Shown here one piece after another: positions 1 to 7,051 of a stretch of DNA of 8,725 nucleotides; within the stretch, counting starts at the first letter, position 1; the number at the start of each line of letters is the position of its first letter. The notes beneath the pieces were generated by a model, which saw nothing but the letters and a program-made list of their open reading frames with translations, was not told the origin of the DNA and did not search any database. The translations under genes and the position numbers were made by a program. This stretch comes from Clostridium sp. (GTDB taxonomy: Bacteria; Bacillota; Clostridia; Clostridiales; Clostridiaceae), in assembly GCA_018372555.1 (NCBI GenBank), contig JAHAIU010000112.1, positions 1 to 8,725 on the forward strand. The letters run 5' to 3'.

Positions 1-320
1 TAACTCAAATGACATTTGGATTCTCAAGAGATGATGCTGCTAAATTCTTAGCTGACTACTATGAAAAGAAAATATATGAACAAGATCCATTTGCAAAACT
101 AGATCAAACAGGTGTAGGTGCATTAGTTAAAATTGCAACTGAAAAGGGAAGATCAGTTAAGAGTGATCTTAAGATTGGAATATGTGGAGAACACGGTGGA
201 GATCCATCATCAGTAACATTCTGCCATAATATTGGATTAGATTATGTTTCTTGTTCACCATTTAGAGTGCCAATTGCTAGATTAGCAGCTGCACAAGCTC
301 AAATTAAGAATAAAAGATAG
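1..320 (+). CDS. ppdK: Pyruvate, phosphate dikinase, C-terminal end (partial)
   Basis: Only the last ~105 codons are present. The gene runs in from the left edge, and the reading frame is already open before the ATG at 9 (codons for Thr-Gln precede it), so that ATG is internal. PPDK interconverts pyruvate + ATP + Pi and PEP + AMP + PPi, a glycolytic or gluconeogenic step in the cytoplasm of many anaerobes. The visible part is the C-terminal PEP/pyruvate-binding TIM-barrel. It carries TQMTFGFSRDD, the GICGEHGGDPSSV segment whose Cys is the known general acid/base of the family, and the closing SPFRVPIARLAAAQA. The stop TAG is followed 2 bases later by a strong terminator, so this is the end of its transcript. 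A related PEP synthase or enzyme I is less likely, because the motif wording is typical PPDK. Confidence 0.96.
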   Translation, partial: TQMTFGFSRDDAAKFLADYYEKKIYEQDPFAKLDQTGVGALVKIATEKGRSVKSDLKIGICGEHGGDPSSVTFCHNIGLDYVSCSPFRVPIARLAAAQAQIKNKR

Positions 321-322
321 AG

Positions 323-352
323 TAAAAAGGACTGCTTAGGCAGTCCTTTTTA
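323..352 (+). terminator. Intrinsic terminator of ppdK
   Basis: This is a perfect 13-bp stem (323-335 with 340-352) with a TTAG loop. A GC core (GGACTGC/GCAGTCC) is flanked by an A-run on the left and a T-run (347-351) on the right. It begins just after the ppdK stop. The A/T symmetry means it could also stop transcription from the other strand. Confidence 0.93.
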
Positions 353-451
353 CAATTACTAATTATCAATTTAAAAATTACTTGGCAATCTATTATATAA
401 TTAAAGAATAAGAATAGTATAAAGAAAAATATAAATTAACTGGAGGGAATT

Positions 452-700
452 ATGGGAATGTTTAAAAATATGATAAAAATAAGCATAGATATTCCATATG
501 AGAACTACACTGTTTATCCAACAGTTAGCATTACAAAGGATGCTATTATTAATTACTGTATTAAGGAAAATATCGATTTTGAGTTCTTGGAAAATAATTC
601 AGATAATAATATGCAATTAAAGTTAGACAATAAGCTTTATGAAATACTACGCTTTAATGCTGGTAGAGGTGGCTACGGAATCAAATGTAGACCAGTTTAA
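452..700 (+). CDS. Small conserved-type hypothetical protein (82 aa, DUF4318-like)
   Basis: The 82-residue protein has a good ribosome binding site (GGAGGG at 442-447, 4 bases before the ATG). It has no signal peptide or membrane segment and is probably cytosolic. The middle (about residues 28-60) reads as an alpha/beta domain, with a helix around DAIINYCIKENIDFEFLE and then strands around MQLKLDN and LYEILRF. It ends in a glycine-rich GRGGYGIKC segment. From memory this resembles short clostridial proteins grouped as DUF4318, but I could not run a profile search. Function is unknown. It stands alone between the ppdK terminator and a convergent CotS gene. A TATAAT lies at 396-401 but lacks a well-spaced -35, so the promoter is unresolved. 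An AT-rich hairpin follows the stop. Confidence 0.82.
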   Translation: MGMFKNMIKISIDIPYENYTVYPTVSITKDAIINYCIKENIDFEFLENNSDNNMQLKLDNKLYEILRFNAGRGGYGIKCRPV

Positions 701-701
701 T

Positions 702-730
702 ATTAATAAAATGCGAGGCATTTTATTAAT
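702..730 (+). terminator. Probable terminator hairpin after the 82-aa gene
   Basis: This is a perfect 13-bp inverted repeat (702-714 with 718-730) with a 3-base loop (GAG), starting 2 bases after the stop. Only two pairs are G-C and no T-run follows the stem. The TTTTATT lies inside the right arm, so termination may be weak. Confidence 0.55.
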
Positions 731-768
731 TAAAGAATGAAAAAATTAAAAAATGAAAGAGTTTTTAT

Positions 769-788
769 AAAAATCTTTACAGATTTTT
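769..788. other. AT-rich hairpin in the convergent spacer
   Basis: This is an 8-bp inverted repeat (769-776 with 781-788) with a TTAC loop. The right arm is T-rich (784-788). It lies between two convergent genes and might add to termination in the plus direction, but in DNA this AT-rich such a stem can arise by chance. The rest of 731-810 is A-rich with no gene. Confidence 0.35.
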
Positions 789-810
789 TGTAAGAGTATC
801 TTTAAAATGA

Positions 811-887
811 AGGAGCTTTTAACATGTTGTGCGTAAGCTGACTTGGAGTTTGCGACGGAGGGTGAGCATAATATGTTAAAAGCTCCT
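811..887. repeat. Long palindromic element with GC-rich loop
   Basis: Arms 811-832 and 866-887 are complementary over all 22 positions if two G.U pairs (G826.U872 and G829.U869, plus strand) are allowed. The 33-base loop is about 55% GC, in sharp contrast to the flanks, and contains CpG-bearing words such as TTGCGACGG. It ends 8 bases before the last base of the CotS gene (minus strand). Neither side has a T-run directly after the stem, so it is not a textbook terminator. It is more like an intergenic palindromic repeat (REP- or MITE-like) or a structured RNA. On the minus strand the two wobble positions become A/C mismatches, so an RNA fold is better on the plus strand. Confidence 0.6.
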
Positions 888-894
888 GTACAAT

Positions 895-1956
895 TTAAAT
901 CTTAATATTATAGTGTTTTCTTAGGGCTTTACTTAGATCGTATACAAATTCTAATTGATTCTTACTTTTATTTATGTTTTTTTCCATAAGAGAAATAAAG
1001 GAATTTTTGTTGCATTTCCTTATATTTTTATAATAGTCTCTAGAAAGTTTCCAAAATTTCTGAGGAAAAGCAATGTAAGCTAATATAAACTTCAAATCTG
1101 ATGGGCTTAGTTCATTTTCTTCTATATAGGCATCTAAAATATTTATTGTTAAATTAGTTTGCCAGTTAGTATTATCCCTTTTTAATAATCTTCTTAAAAA
1201 ATAAGATATATCTTTTACTGAATAATCAAATTTACACTTATCAAAGTCTATTAAGGCTACATTACTATCGTGTACAATAATATTTTTATTTACGTAATCT
1301 CCATGGCAAAGAGATATAGATAATTCATCACTTATTATAGAGGAAGAAATCTCATAAGAAATCTTAGCTAGTTCTAAGTTATCATCTACATTATCTAATA
1401 TTAGATTCGAAAATCTATCATCATATTTATGAGCATTACTAATGCTTTGAAGTAGTTGGTTAAAATGTTTTCCTATAGTCTCATTGTAATTTTCAAGACC
1501 AATCCTTTGCGCACTACCTGATATAGGTTTAAAATTTTTGGAGGTTGTATGTAATTTTCCTAAGGTTTTAGATGATAGAAGGACATGATTAATATTATCA
1601 AAATCACATTTATCTCCATCAAGCCAAGGGGTTAAAATAAAAAGCATATTTTTATATTTAACATATCTGTTTCCGTCTACAGTTGGTAAAAGCTTAGGAA
1701 CAAGAATTTTATTTCTATAGCACCATTCCATAGCAGAATATACATACAAAAGATTCTCTTCATTATAGTAAACTTTTTTTAAGCAAAAACTTTTATTATC
1801 AACATCTATTCTATATACAGCTCTTTGTTTTTCTGTGTCTTTAAATTTTATACTAAATACAGCAGCATTCTTTAAGTTATATAAAGTTAATATATTGTTT
1901 TTTATTTCATCTATAGGAAGAAGCTCATCTTTTATAGAGGGTGGTACCTTTCTCAT
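895..1956 (-). CDS. CotS-family spore coat protein (kinase-like)
   Basis: The 353-residue protein has a protein-kinase/aminoglycoside-phosphotransferase fold and resembles the spore-coat CotS family (CotS, YutH and YsxE relatives) of spore formers. Visible signs are a putative nucleotide-binding Lys in FCLKKV (about residue 60), the hinge-like LFILTPWLDG (105-114), LGKLH (132-136), the catalytic-loop motif CHGDYVNKN (217-225) with Asp220 and Asn225, and the metal-site equivalent ALIDFDKC (234-241). These residues are intact, so phosphotransfer is possible, though the substrate is unknown. In B. subtilis, CotS is an outer/inner coat component made in the mother cell. The start has a clear ribosome binding site (AAAGGAG, plus 1963-1969). 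It is divergent from the dGTPase-like gene. CATANNNTA-like boxes upstream lack a matching -35, so sporulation control is inferred only from the family. Confidence 0.88.
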   Translation of the reverse strand: MRKVPPSIKDELLPIDEIKNNILTLYNLKNAAVFSIKFKDTEKQRAVYRIDVDNKSFCLKKVYYNEENLLYVYSAMEWCYRNKILVPKLLPTVDGNRYVKYKNMLFILTPWLDGDKCDFDNINHVLLSSKTLGKLHTTSKNFKPISGSAQRIGLENYNETIGKHFNQLLQSISNAHKYDDRFSNLILDNVDDNLELAKISYEISSSIISDELSISLCHGDYVNKNIIVHDSNVALIDFDKCKFDYSVKDISYFLRRLLKRDNTNWQTNLTINILDAYIEENELSPSDLKFILAYIAFPQKFWKLSRDYYKNIRKCNKNSFISLMEKNINKSKNQLEFVYDLSKALRKHYNIKI

Positions 1957-2100
1957 GTATATCTCCTTTTTTATTATTTATTACTAAGATATTAGTAAAA
2001 AAAAGAAAATATACTTGGTATTAAATATAAAATTATAAAATATGTTTAAATAGAGGAAAATAGAGAAAAATATAGAATATGTAATATAGAGGTGAGATAG

Positions 2101-3132
2101 ATGAATGTAAGAGAAAAAATGGAGGGTTTTGAGAGGTTGACATTACTTCCTCAAGCAACATTTAGTAGTGAAAGTCTAGGAAGGAAGGTAGAGGAAGAGA
2201 AGGATTCTTTTAGAACTTGCTTCATGGTTGATAGAGATAGAATAATTCATTGTAAATCTTTTAGACGCTTAAAGCATAAAACTCAAGTGTATATTAAAAC
2301 TTTTGGAGATCACTATAGAACAAGACTTACTCATACATTAGAAGTATCTCAAATAGCAAGAACTATAGGTATAGGAATAGGAATTAATGAATCATTAATT
2401 GAAGCAATATCATTAGGTCATGATTTAGGTCATGCAGCTTTTGCTCATAATGGGGAGGAAGTAATTAATGAATTTTTAGATGAAGGTTTTAGGCATAATG
2501 AACAAAGCGTTAGAGTAGTTGAAAAACTTGAAAGAGAAGGAAGAGGACTAAATTTAACGGAAGAAGTAATAGATGGAATACTACACCACAGTGGTTTAAA
2601 TAATAATAGCAACAATAAAGCTAAAACTTTAGAAGGTAGAGTAGTTAAAGTAAGCGATAAGATAGCTTATTTAAACCATGATATAGATGACTCTATAAGA
2701 GCTGGACTTTTAGGCGTAGATGATTTACCTAAAGAAGTAATAAAAGTTTTAGGAAAAACCCATTCTGAAAGAATAGAAACTTTAGTAACCGATGTAGTTA
2801 AAAATACAGCATTAGCTTTAGAAAAAGGGATATTTGATATTGAATTTAGTAAAGAAGTATGGGAAGCTATGACAGAACTTAGAAGGTTTATGTTTAAAAA
2901 TGTATATTTAGGAGATATTCTAAGAGTAGAGAGAAATAAAGCAAAATTTGTGTTAGAAAATATTTTAAATTATTATTATAATCATGAAAATGAATTACCT
3001 GATATTTATCAAAAAGTAGCTAAGGAAGAAGGCTTAAAAAGAGCTGTAGCTGACTATGTTTCAGGGATGAGTGATGACTATTGTTTAAATATGTTTAATA
3101 ATTTATTCGTTCCTAAACTTGTAATTTATTAA
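2101..3132 (+). CDS. dgt: dGTP triphosphohydrolase-like HD-domain protein
   Basis: This 343-residue soluble protein is the usual length for the clostridial dGTPase-like family. The HD metal-binding signature is complete: His78 in RLTHTLEV, His107-Asp108 in GHDLGH, and Asp186 in KVSDKIAYLNHDIDD. Family-typical RRLKHKTQV (55-63), the DHYRTRLTH approach and FRHNEQS (130-136) are also present. Characterised members hydrolyse dNTPs, classically dGTP, to deoxynucleoside plus triphosphate. Gram-positive homologues of this short type can have other dNTP preferences, so the exact substrate is inferred. The start is set by GAGGTGA (2089-2095), 5 bases before the ATG. The gene sits just upstream of primase, a common clostridial order that fits a link between nucleotide pools and replication. 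Confidence 0.92.
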   Translation: MNVREKMEGFERLTLLPQATFSSESLGRKVEEEKDSFRTCFMVDRDRIIHCKSFRRLKHKTQVYIKTFGDHYRTRLTHTLEVSQIARTIGIGIGINESLIEAISLGHDLGHAAFAHNGEEVINEFLDEGFRHNEQSVRVVEKLEREGRGLNLTEEVIDGILHHSGLNNNSNNKAKTLEGRVVKVSDKIAYLNHDIDDSIRAGLLGVDDLPKEVIKVLGKTHSERIETLVTDVVKNTALALEKGIFDIEFSKEVWEAMTELRRFMFKNVYLGDILRVERNKAKFVLENILNYYYNHENELPDIYQKVAKEEGLKRAVADYVSGMSDDYCLNMFNNLFVPKLVIY

Positions 3133-3174
3133 AAATAAAATAAACAAAGTTAAAAAAATAGAGGAAATTTAATA

Positions 3175-3318
3175 TTGATAAAGAATATAAATAAAGAAGA
3201 TTTAAAAAAAACCTATAAAAAATTTGAAATAAAGAAGGATTTTAATAAAAAATGTCGAAATTATTATAGGTTGACCAAAAATATAAGTAAGGAGGTGAAT
3301 CTCCTTGCAGATTTCTGA
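3175..3318 (+). CDS. Possible 47-codon leader ORF overlapping the dnaG start
   Basis: This is an open frame from TTG at 3175 to TGA at 3316-3318, preceded by GAGGAAA (3161-3167) at a 7-base distance. It encodes a lysine-rich peptide of 47 residues with no family I recognise. Its last codons run through the dnaG Shine-Dalgarno and start codon in another frame, which would allow translational coupling. In DNA this AT-rich an ORF of this size can be accidental, so coding status is uncertain. Confidence 0.2.
   Translation: MIKNINKEDLKKTYKKFEIKKDFNKKCRNYYRLTKNISKEVNLLADF
3289..3306 (+). promoter_or_regulatory. Shine-Dalgarno/start-codon hairpin of dnaG
   Basis: The ribosome binding site AAGGAG (3289-3294) is perfectly complementary to CTCCTT (3301-3306), whose last two bases are the first two of the TTG start at 3305. 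A 6-bp stem with a 6-base GTGAAT loop would hide both the ribosome binding site and the initiation codon in mRNA. The Shine-Dalgarno itself (AAGGAGGTGA, 6 bases before the TTG) is near ideal, so the hairpin plus TTG could throttle otherwise strong initiation. The structure is seen in the sequence; the regulatory effect is inferred. Confidence 0.5.
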
Positions 3319-5062
3319 AGAGATTCTAGAAAAAATTAAAGAAGCAAATGACATTGTAGATGTAATCTCTGAGTCAGTTAGACTTAAAAAGTCTGGAAGA
3401 AGCTTTTCAGGATTATGTCCATTCCATAATGAAAAATCCCCATCCTTTTCTGTTTCACAAGAAAAGCAGATTTATAAATGTTTTGGATGTGGCGAATCAG
3501 GGAATGTAATTACTTTTGTTATGAAAAACAAACATATGCCTTTCATGGATGCAATCAAATTTTTAGCCGATAGATCTAACATTGTTCTTCAAGAAGAAGC
3601 TAGAGTAAATCCCACTGCAAGAAAAAAAGAATTATTATATAAAGTAAATGTAGAAGCAGGTAGGTTTTTTTATTCTAACTTAAGAGCTAATAAAATTGCA
3701 AAAGAATATTTTTTAAATAGGGGCATAAGAGAAGAAACTATTAAAAAGTTTGGATTAGGATATGCAAAGGATAGTTGGAATAATTTATTATTTTATTTGA
3801 GAAAGCTTGGATATAAGGATGAAATCTTATTAGAAGCTGGATTAGTACTTACTTCAGAAAAGACTGGCAATAATTATGATAGATTTAGAAATAGAGTAAT
3901 GTTTCCAGTTTTTGATTATAGGGGGAAGGTTATAGGCTTTGGTGGGAGAGTCTTAGATGATTCTAAGCCGAAATATTTAAATTCTCCTGAAACTTTAGTT
4001 TTCCAAAAAGGTACTAATTTATATGGGCTAAACTTTGCAATAAAAAGTAATATGCAGGAAAGATACTTTATTATGGTAGAAGGATATATGGATTTAATAA
4101 CCTTGCATCAATATGGAATTACAAATGTTGTAGCATCATTAGGTACTGCATTAACAGAAAATCAGGCAAGATTATTAAGAAGGTATGCTGATAAAGTAAT
4201 CATTTCTTATGATGCTGATGTAGCAGGGCAAACAGCCACTATGAGAGGGTTAGAAATATTAAAAAATGCAGGTTTTGACGTTAGAGTTTTAAGTATTCCT
4301 CAAGGGAAAGATCCAGATGAATATGTAAGAAGTAATGGAAAAGAAGCCTTTATTAAGCTAATTAATGACGCAGAAGGTTTAGTAGATTACAGGATTAAAA
4401 AAGCTGGTGAAAATATAAACTTTAAAGACAGTAATGACTTGATAAGATATGGTAAAAAGGTTACAGAAATATTGGCAAAGGTAAATCCTATCGAAAAGGA
4501 TATCTATATTAAAAAGATATCAGAAAATACAGGTATAAGAGAACAGGCTTTATATGACTTACTATCAAAAGAAATGACAAAAAATATTAAAAATCAAGAA
4601 TTTATGAATAATAAGGAAGAAAATGGAACAAAATTATATAAGGAGCCTGCATTTCTTAAGGCAGAAAGAGCTCTATTGAAATTATCTCTAGAAGATGAAT
4701 ATTTTGATTTCATTAGTAAATTAATAAACCAAGAAGAGTTAATTCTTCCAGAACATAAAGAGATTTTTTCTATTATTAAAGAAGCTAAAAAGGGAAATAT
4801 AAATAATATAATTACTTTTTTAGAAACAAGGTGTACTGAAATTAAAACTATTGAAGAAATTGTAAAAATTAAGGATCAAGAAGTTTTAACAGGAAAAGAT
4901 AATAAAAAGCTTATAGAGGATTTAGTTAGACAGATTAATAATTATAAATTGAATACACGTAAAAAAGAATTAAAGCAAAAGCAAAAAGCTTTAGAGGCAC
5001 AAGGGAAGATTGAAGAGTCTATACAAATTGCAATTGAGCTAAATAAGCTAATGAATAGCTAA
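3305..5062 (+). CDS. dnaG: DNA primase
   Basis: DnaG makes the RNA primers for Okazaki fragments, working with the replicative helicase at the fork. The 585 residues match the usual bacterial length. Domains in order: an N-terminal CHC2 zinc-binding domain (about 1-100) with Cys38-His41-Cys59-Cys62 in GLCPFH and YKCFGCG; the primase core with RFRNRVMFPVFDYRGKVIGFGGR (193-215); a TOPRIM domain (about 253-335) with Glu259 in VEGYMD, Asp303/Asp305 in SYDADVAGQ, and KDPDEY; and a helical C-terminal helicase-binding region (about 440-585) rich in Lys and Glu. The TTG start is chosen because AAGGAGGTGA lies 6 bases upstream and the MQISEEILEKIKEANDIVDV beginning matches family N-termini. It is followed closely by sigA. 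Confidence 0.97.
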   Translation: MQISEEILEKIKEANDIVDVISESVRLKKSGRSFSGLCPFHNEKSPSFSVSQEKQIYKCFGCGESGNVITFVMKNKHMPFMDAIKFLADRSNIVLQEEARVNPTARKKELLYKVNVEAGRFFYSNLRANKIAKEYFLNRGIREETIKKFGLGYAKDSWNNLLFYLRKLGYKDEILLEAGLVLTSEKTGNNYDRFRNRVMFPVFDYRGKVIGFGGRVLDDSKPKYLNSPETLVFQKGTNLYGLNFAIKSNMQERYFIMVEGYMDLITLHQYGITNVVASLGTALTENQARLLRRYADKVIISYDADVAGQTATMRGLEILKNAGFDVRVLSIPQGKDPDEYVRSNGKEAFIKLINDAEGLVDYRIKKAGENINFKDSNDLIRYGKKVTEILAKVNPIEKDIYIKKISENTGIREQALYDLLSKEMTKNIKNQEFMNNKEENGTKLYKEPAFLKAERALLKLSLEDEYFDFISKLINQEELILPEHKEIFSIIKEAKKGNINNIITFLETRCTEIKTIEEIVKIKDQEVLTGKDNKKLIEDLVRQINNYKLNTRKKELKQKQKALEAQGKIEESIQIAIELNKLMNS

Positions 5063-5107
5063 AGAGAGGTGTAGATGCAGTTGGCAATAACGGAAGGAGG
5101 TAAAAAC

Positions 5108-6214
5108 ATGTTAGATGAAAAAACAAAAGCTAAGCAGGTTAAAAAAGATAATGACGATAGAAATAATAAGATGAATATTGTAAAGAATCTGCTAGATAAA
5201 GGGAAGAAAAGCGGTACTTTAACATATAAAGAAATAATGGATGAGATAGAGAACATTGATTTAAGTCCAGAACAAATTGAAAAAATTTATGAAGTTCTAG
5301 AATCAATGGGTATAGAAGTAATTGGTGAACCAAGTGGTGTAGAAGAAGTCGAAGAAGAAATAGATTTAACAATTCCAGAAGGTATTGCAATAGACGATCC
5401 AGTAAGAATGTATTTAAAAGAAATAGGTAAGGTGCCACTATTATCTTCAGAAGAAGAAATAGAACTTGCTAATAGAATTGAAAATGGTGATCAAAGAGCA
5501 AAGAAAAAGCTTGCTGAAGCAAATCTTAGACTTGTAGTTAGTATTGCAAAGAGATATGTAGGAAGAGGTATGTTGTTCCTTGACCTTATTCAAGAAGGAA
5601 ATCTTGGACTTATCAAGGCTGTTGAAAAGTTTGATTACAGAAAAGGCTTTAAGTTTTCTACTTATGCAACATGGTGGATAAGGCAAGCAATTACTAGAGC
5701 TATTGCAGACCAAGCAAGAACTATAAGAATTCCAGTTCACATGGTTGAAACTATTAATAAGCTTATCAGAGTCCAAAGACAATTATTACAAGAACTTGGA
5801 AGAGATCCATTCCCAGAAGAAATTTCTAAGGTCATGGATTTACCAGTAGATAAGGTTAGAGAAATTCAAAAAATTGCTCAAGAACCAGTATCATTAGAAA
5901 CTCCAATAGGTGAAGAAGAAGATTCACACTTAGGAGATTTCATTCCTGATGATGACGCTTTAGCACCAGCAGAAGCAGCAGCATTTACAATGCTTAAGGA
6001 ACAATTAATCAATGTTTTAGATACTTTAACTCCAAGAGAAGAAAAAGTATTAAGACTTAGATTTGGATTAGATGATGGTAGAGCAAGAACTCTAGAAGAA
6101 GTTGGTAAGGAATTTAACGTAACTAGAGAAAGAATTAGACAAATAGAAGCAAAAGCTTTAAGAAAGTTAAGACATCCATCAAGAAGTAAAAAACTAAAGG
6201 ATTATTTAGATTAG
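5108..6214 (+). CDS. sigA: RNA polymerase primary sigma factor SigA (RpoD)
   Basis: This is the housekeeping sigma-70 factor that directs RNA polymerase to -35/-10 promoters. It has 368 residues from this start, close to B. subtilis SigA. A region 1.1-like segment (about 20-70, LLDKGKKSGTLTYKEIMDEIE) is followed by an acidic linker, then region 1.2 (DDPVRMYLKEIGKVPLLS). Region 2 runs from ANLRLVVSIAKRYVGRGMLF through DLIQEGNLGL to FSTYATWWIRQAITRAI (-10 recognition and melting). Region 3 spans about 205-290. Region 4 ends with the helix-turn-helix TLEEVGKEFNVTRERIRQIE (-35 recognition). I chose ATG 5108 because AAGGAGG (5094-5100) sits 7 bases upstream. An in-frame ATG at 5075 would add 11 residues, but its extension is partly the ribosome binding site itself and its own Shine-Dalgarno is weaker and very close. 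It lies 45 bases after dnaG and is probably co-transcribed with it. Confidence 0.97.
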   Translation: MLDEKTKAKQVKKDNDDRNNKMNIVKNLLDKGKKSGTLTYKEIMDEIENIDLSPEQIEKIYEVLESMGIEVIGEPSGVEEVEEEIDLTIPEGIAIDDPVRMYLKEIGKVPLLSSEEEIELANRIENGDQRAKKKLAEANLRLVVSIAKRYVGRGMLFLDLIQEGNLGLIKAVEKFDYRKGFKFSTYATWWIRQAITRAIADQARTIRIPVHMVETINKLIRVQRQLLQELGRDPFPEEISKVMDLPVDKVREIQKIAQEPVSLETPIGEEEDSHLGDFIPDDDALAPAEAAAFTMLKEQLINVLDTLTPREEKVLRLRFGLDDGRARTLEEVGKEFNVTRERIRQIEAKALRKLRHPSRSKKLKDYLD

Positions 6215-6240
6215 CACCTATTGGTGCTAATTTTAATTTT
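6209..6240 (+). terminator. Intrinsic terminator at the end of sigA
   Basis: This is a perfect 8-bp stem TTAGCACC/GGTGCTAA (6211-6218 with 6223-6230) with a TATT loop, followed by TTTTAATTTT. The sigA stop codon TAG (6212-6214) lies inside the left arm. It separates sigA from trmK, whose ATG is only 29 bases past the stem, so trmK needs read-through or an internal promoter. Confidence 0.88.
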
Positions 6241-6259
6241 AGCAAGGAGAAGGAAATTT

Positions 6260-6955
6260 ATGCAACTAAGCAAAAGATTAAGTTTTATAATAGATAATTT
6301 AGATGAAAATACAACTATTTTAGCAGATATAGGAACAGATCATGGTTATGTACCTTTATATGCAATAAAAAATGGTTTATGCAGTAAAGCTATAGCAATA
6401 GATATAAATAAAGAACCTTTAGGAAAGGCAAGATTAAATGCTATATTAGAAGGTGTTGGAGATGAACTAGAATTTAGACTTGGAAGTGGACTTGATCCAC
6501 TTGAAGTAGGAGAAGTTGAAACAGTTATAATTGCAGGAATGGGTGGAAATCTGATAAAAGGTTTGTTAGAAGAAAATTTAGATAAGGTAAGTGAGTTAAA
6601 TTATTTATTATTACTACCGGCTCAAAATCCAGAAGTTTTAAGAGAATACTTATATACTAATGATTATGAAATAATAGATGAATTACTTTGTGAAGAAGAA
6701 GGAATTTATTATGAATTATTTAAGGTAAGAAAGAAGTCTGGAGAATCTATGGCATTAGATCCAATATACTATGAATTTAGTCCAAGACTTTTAATGAAAA
6801 AAGAGCCTTTAATGAAAGAGTATTTAATTTCTAAGAAAAAAGAATATGAAAAAATATTAGGACTTATTACAGAAAGTACTATTAATGCCAAAGAAAGAAG
6901 AAATGGTGTTATTGAGAAAATAAGCATTATAGATAATATGATTAACTATTTTTAA
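6260..6955 (+). CDS. trmK: tRNA (adenine(22)-N1)-methyltransferase TrmK
   Basis: This SAM-dependent enzyme methylates N1 of A22 in the D-arm region of bacterial tRNAs (the YqfN/TrmK, COG2384 family). It has 231 residues with a Rossmann-like methyltransferase domain in the first ~160: LADIGTDHGYVPLYA (motif I, 21-35), AIAIDINKEPL (acidic end of strand 2), IAGMGGNLI (91-99, the family's catalytic-loop signature) and LLPAQNPEVLREYL (119-131). A charged helical C-terminal extension (about 180-231) is typical of the family. The start is ATG 6260, preceded by AAGGAGAAGG (6244-6253). An upstream in-frame TTG at 6221 lies in the sigA terminator and is rejected. The neighbours sigA and nif3-like are conserved partners in Firmicutes (sigA-yqfN-yqfO), but here a 499-bp spacer separates it from the nif3-like gene. 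Confidence 0.93.
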   Translation: MQLSKRLSFIIDNLDENTTILADIGTDHGYVPLYAIKNGLCSKAIAIDINKEPLGKARLNAILEGVGDELEFRLGSGLDPLEVGEVETVIIAGMGGNLIKGLLEENLDKVSELNYLLLLPAQNPEVLREYLYTNDYEIIDELLCEEEGIYYELFKVRKKSGESMALDPIYYEFSPRLLMKKEPLMKEYLISKKKEYEKILGLITESTINAKERRNGVIEKISIIDNMINYF

Positions 6956-7051
6956 AATAAAAAATTATTACATAAGTTTAATATAAGATGTGGCTATTGC
7001 ATAATATAAGATTTTAAGTTTAGAATTTTTTTGATTTTATTCGCTCGCTAC

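Noticed and set aside
382..401. TTGGCA and TATAAT as a promoter for the 82-aa gene
   Set aside because: The spacing is only 8 bases. TATAAT alone is not enough to call a promoter here.
811..887. Reading the palindrome as the normal CotS terminator
   Set aside because: On the minus strand the stem has two A/C mismatches, a 33-base loop and no immediate T-run, so it is a poor intrinsic terminator.
2036..2081. Two CATANNNTA boxes on the minus strand upstream of CotS (plus 2036-2044 and 2073-2081)
   Set aside because: Neither has AC at 16-17 bases upstream nor a clear SigE -35. In AT-rich DNA the -10 pattern alone is common.
5075..5107. Upstream ATG that would extend SigA by 11 residues
   Set aside because: The extension is partly encoded by the strong AAGGAGG of the 5108 start, and its own site is weaker and only about 3 bases away. 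It is not fully excluded.
5059..5782. Minus-strand open frames of 65-111 codons opposite dnaG's end and sigA
   Set aside because: They are antisense shadows of clearly coding sequence, with no ribosome binding site or family features and low-complexity Leu/Ser/Phe content.
6221..6259. Upstream TTG that would extend TrmK by 13 residues
   Set aside because: The TTG lies in the sigA terminator hairpin and has no ribosome binding site. ATG 6260 has AAGGAGAAGG in front and matches family N-termini.
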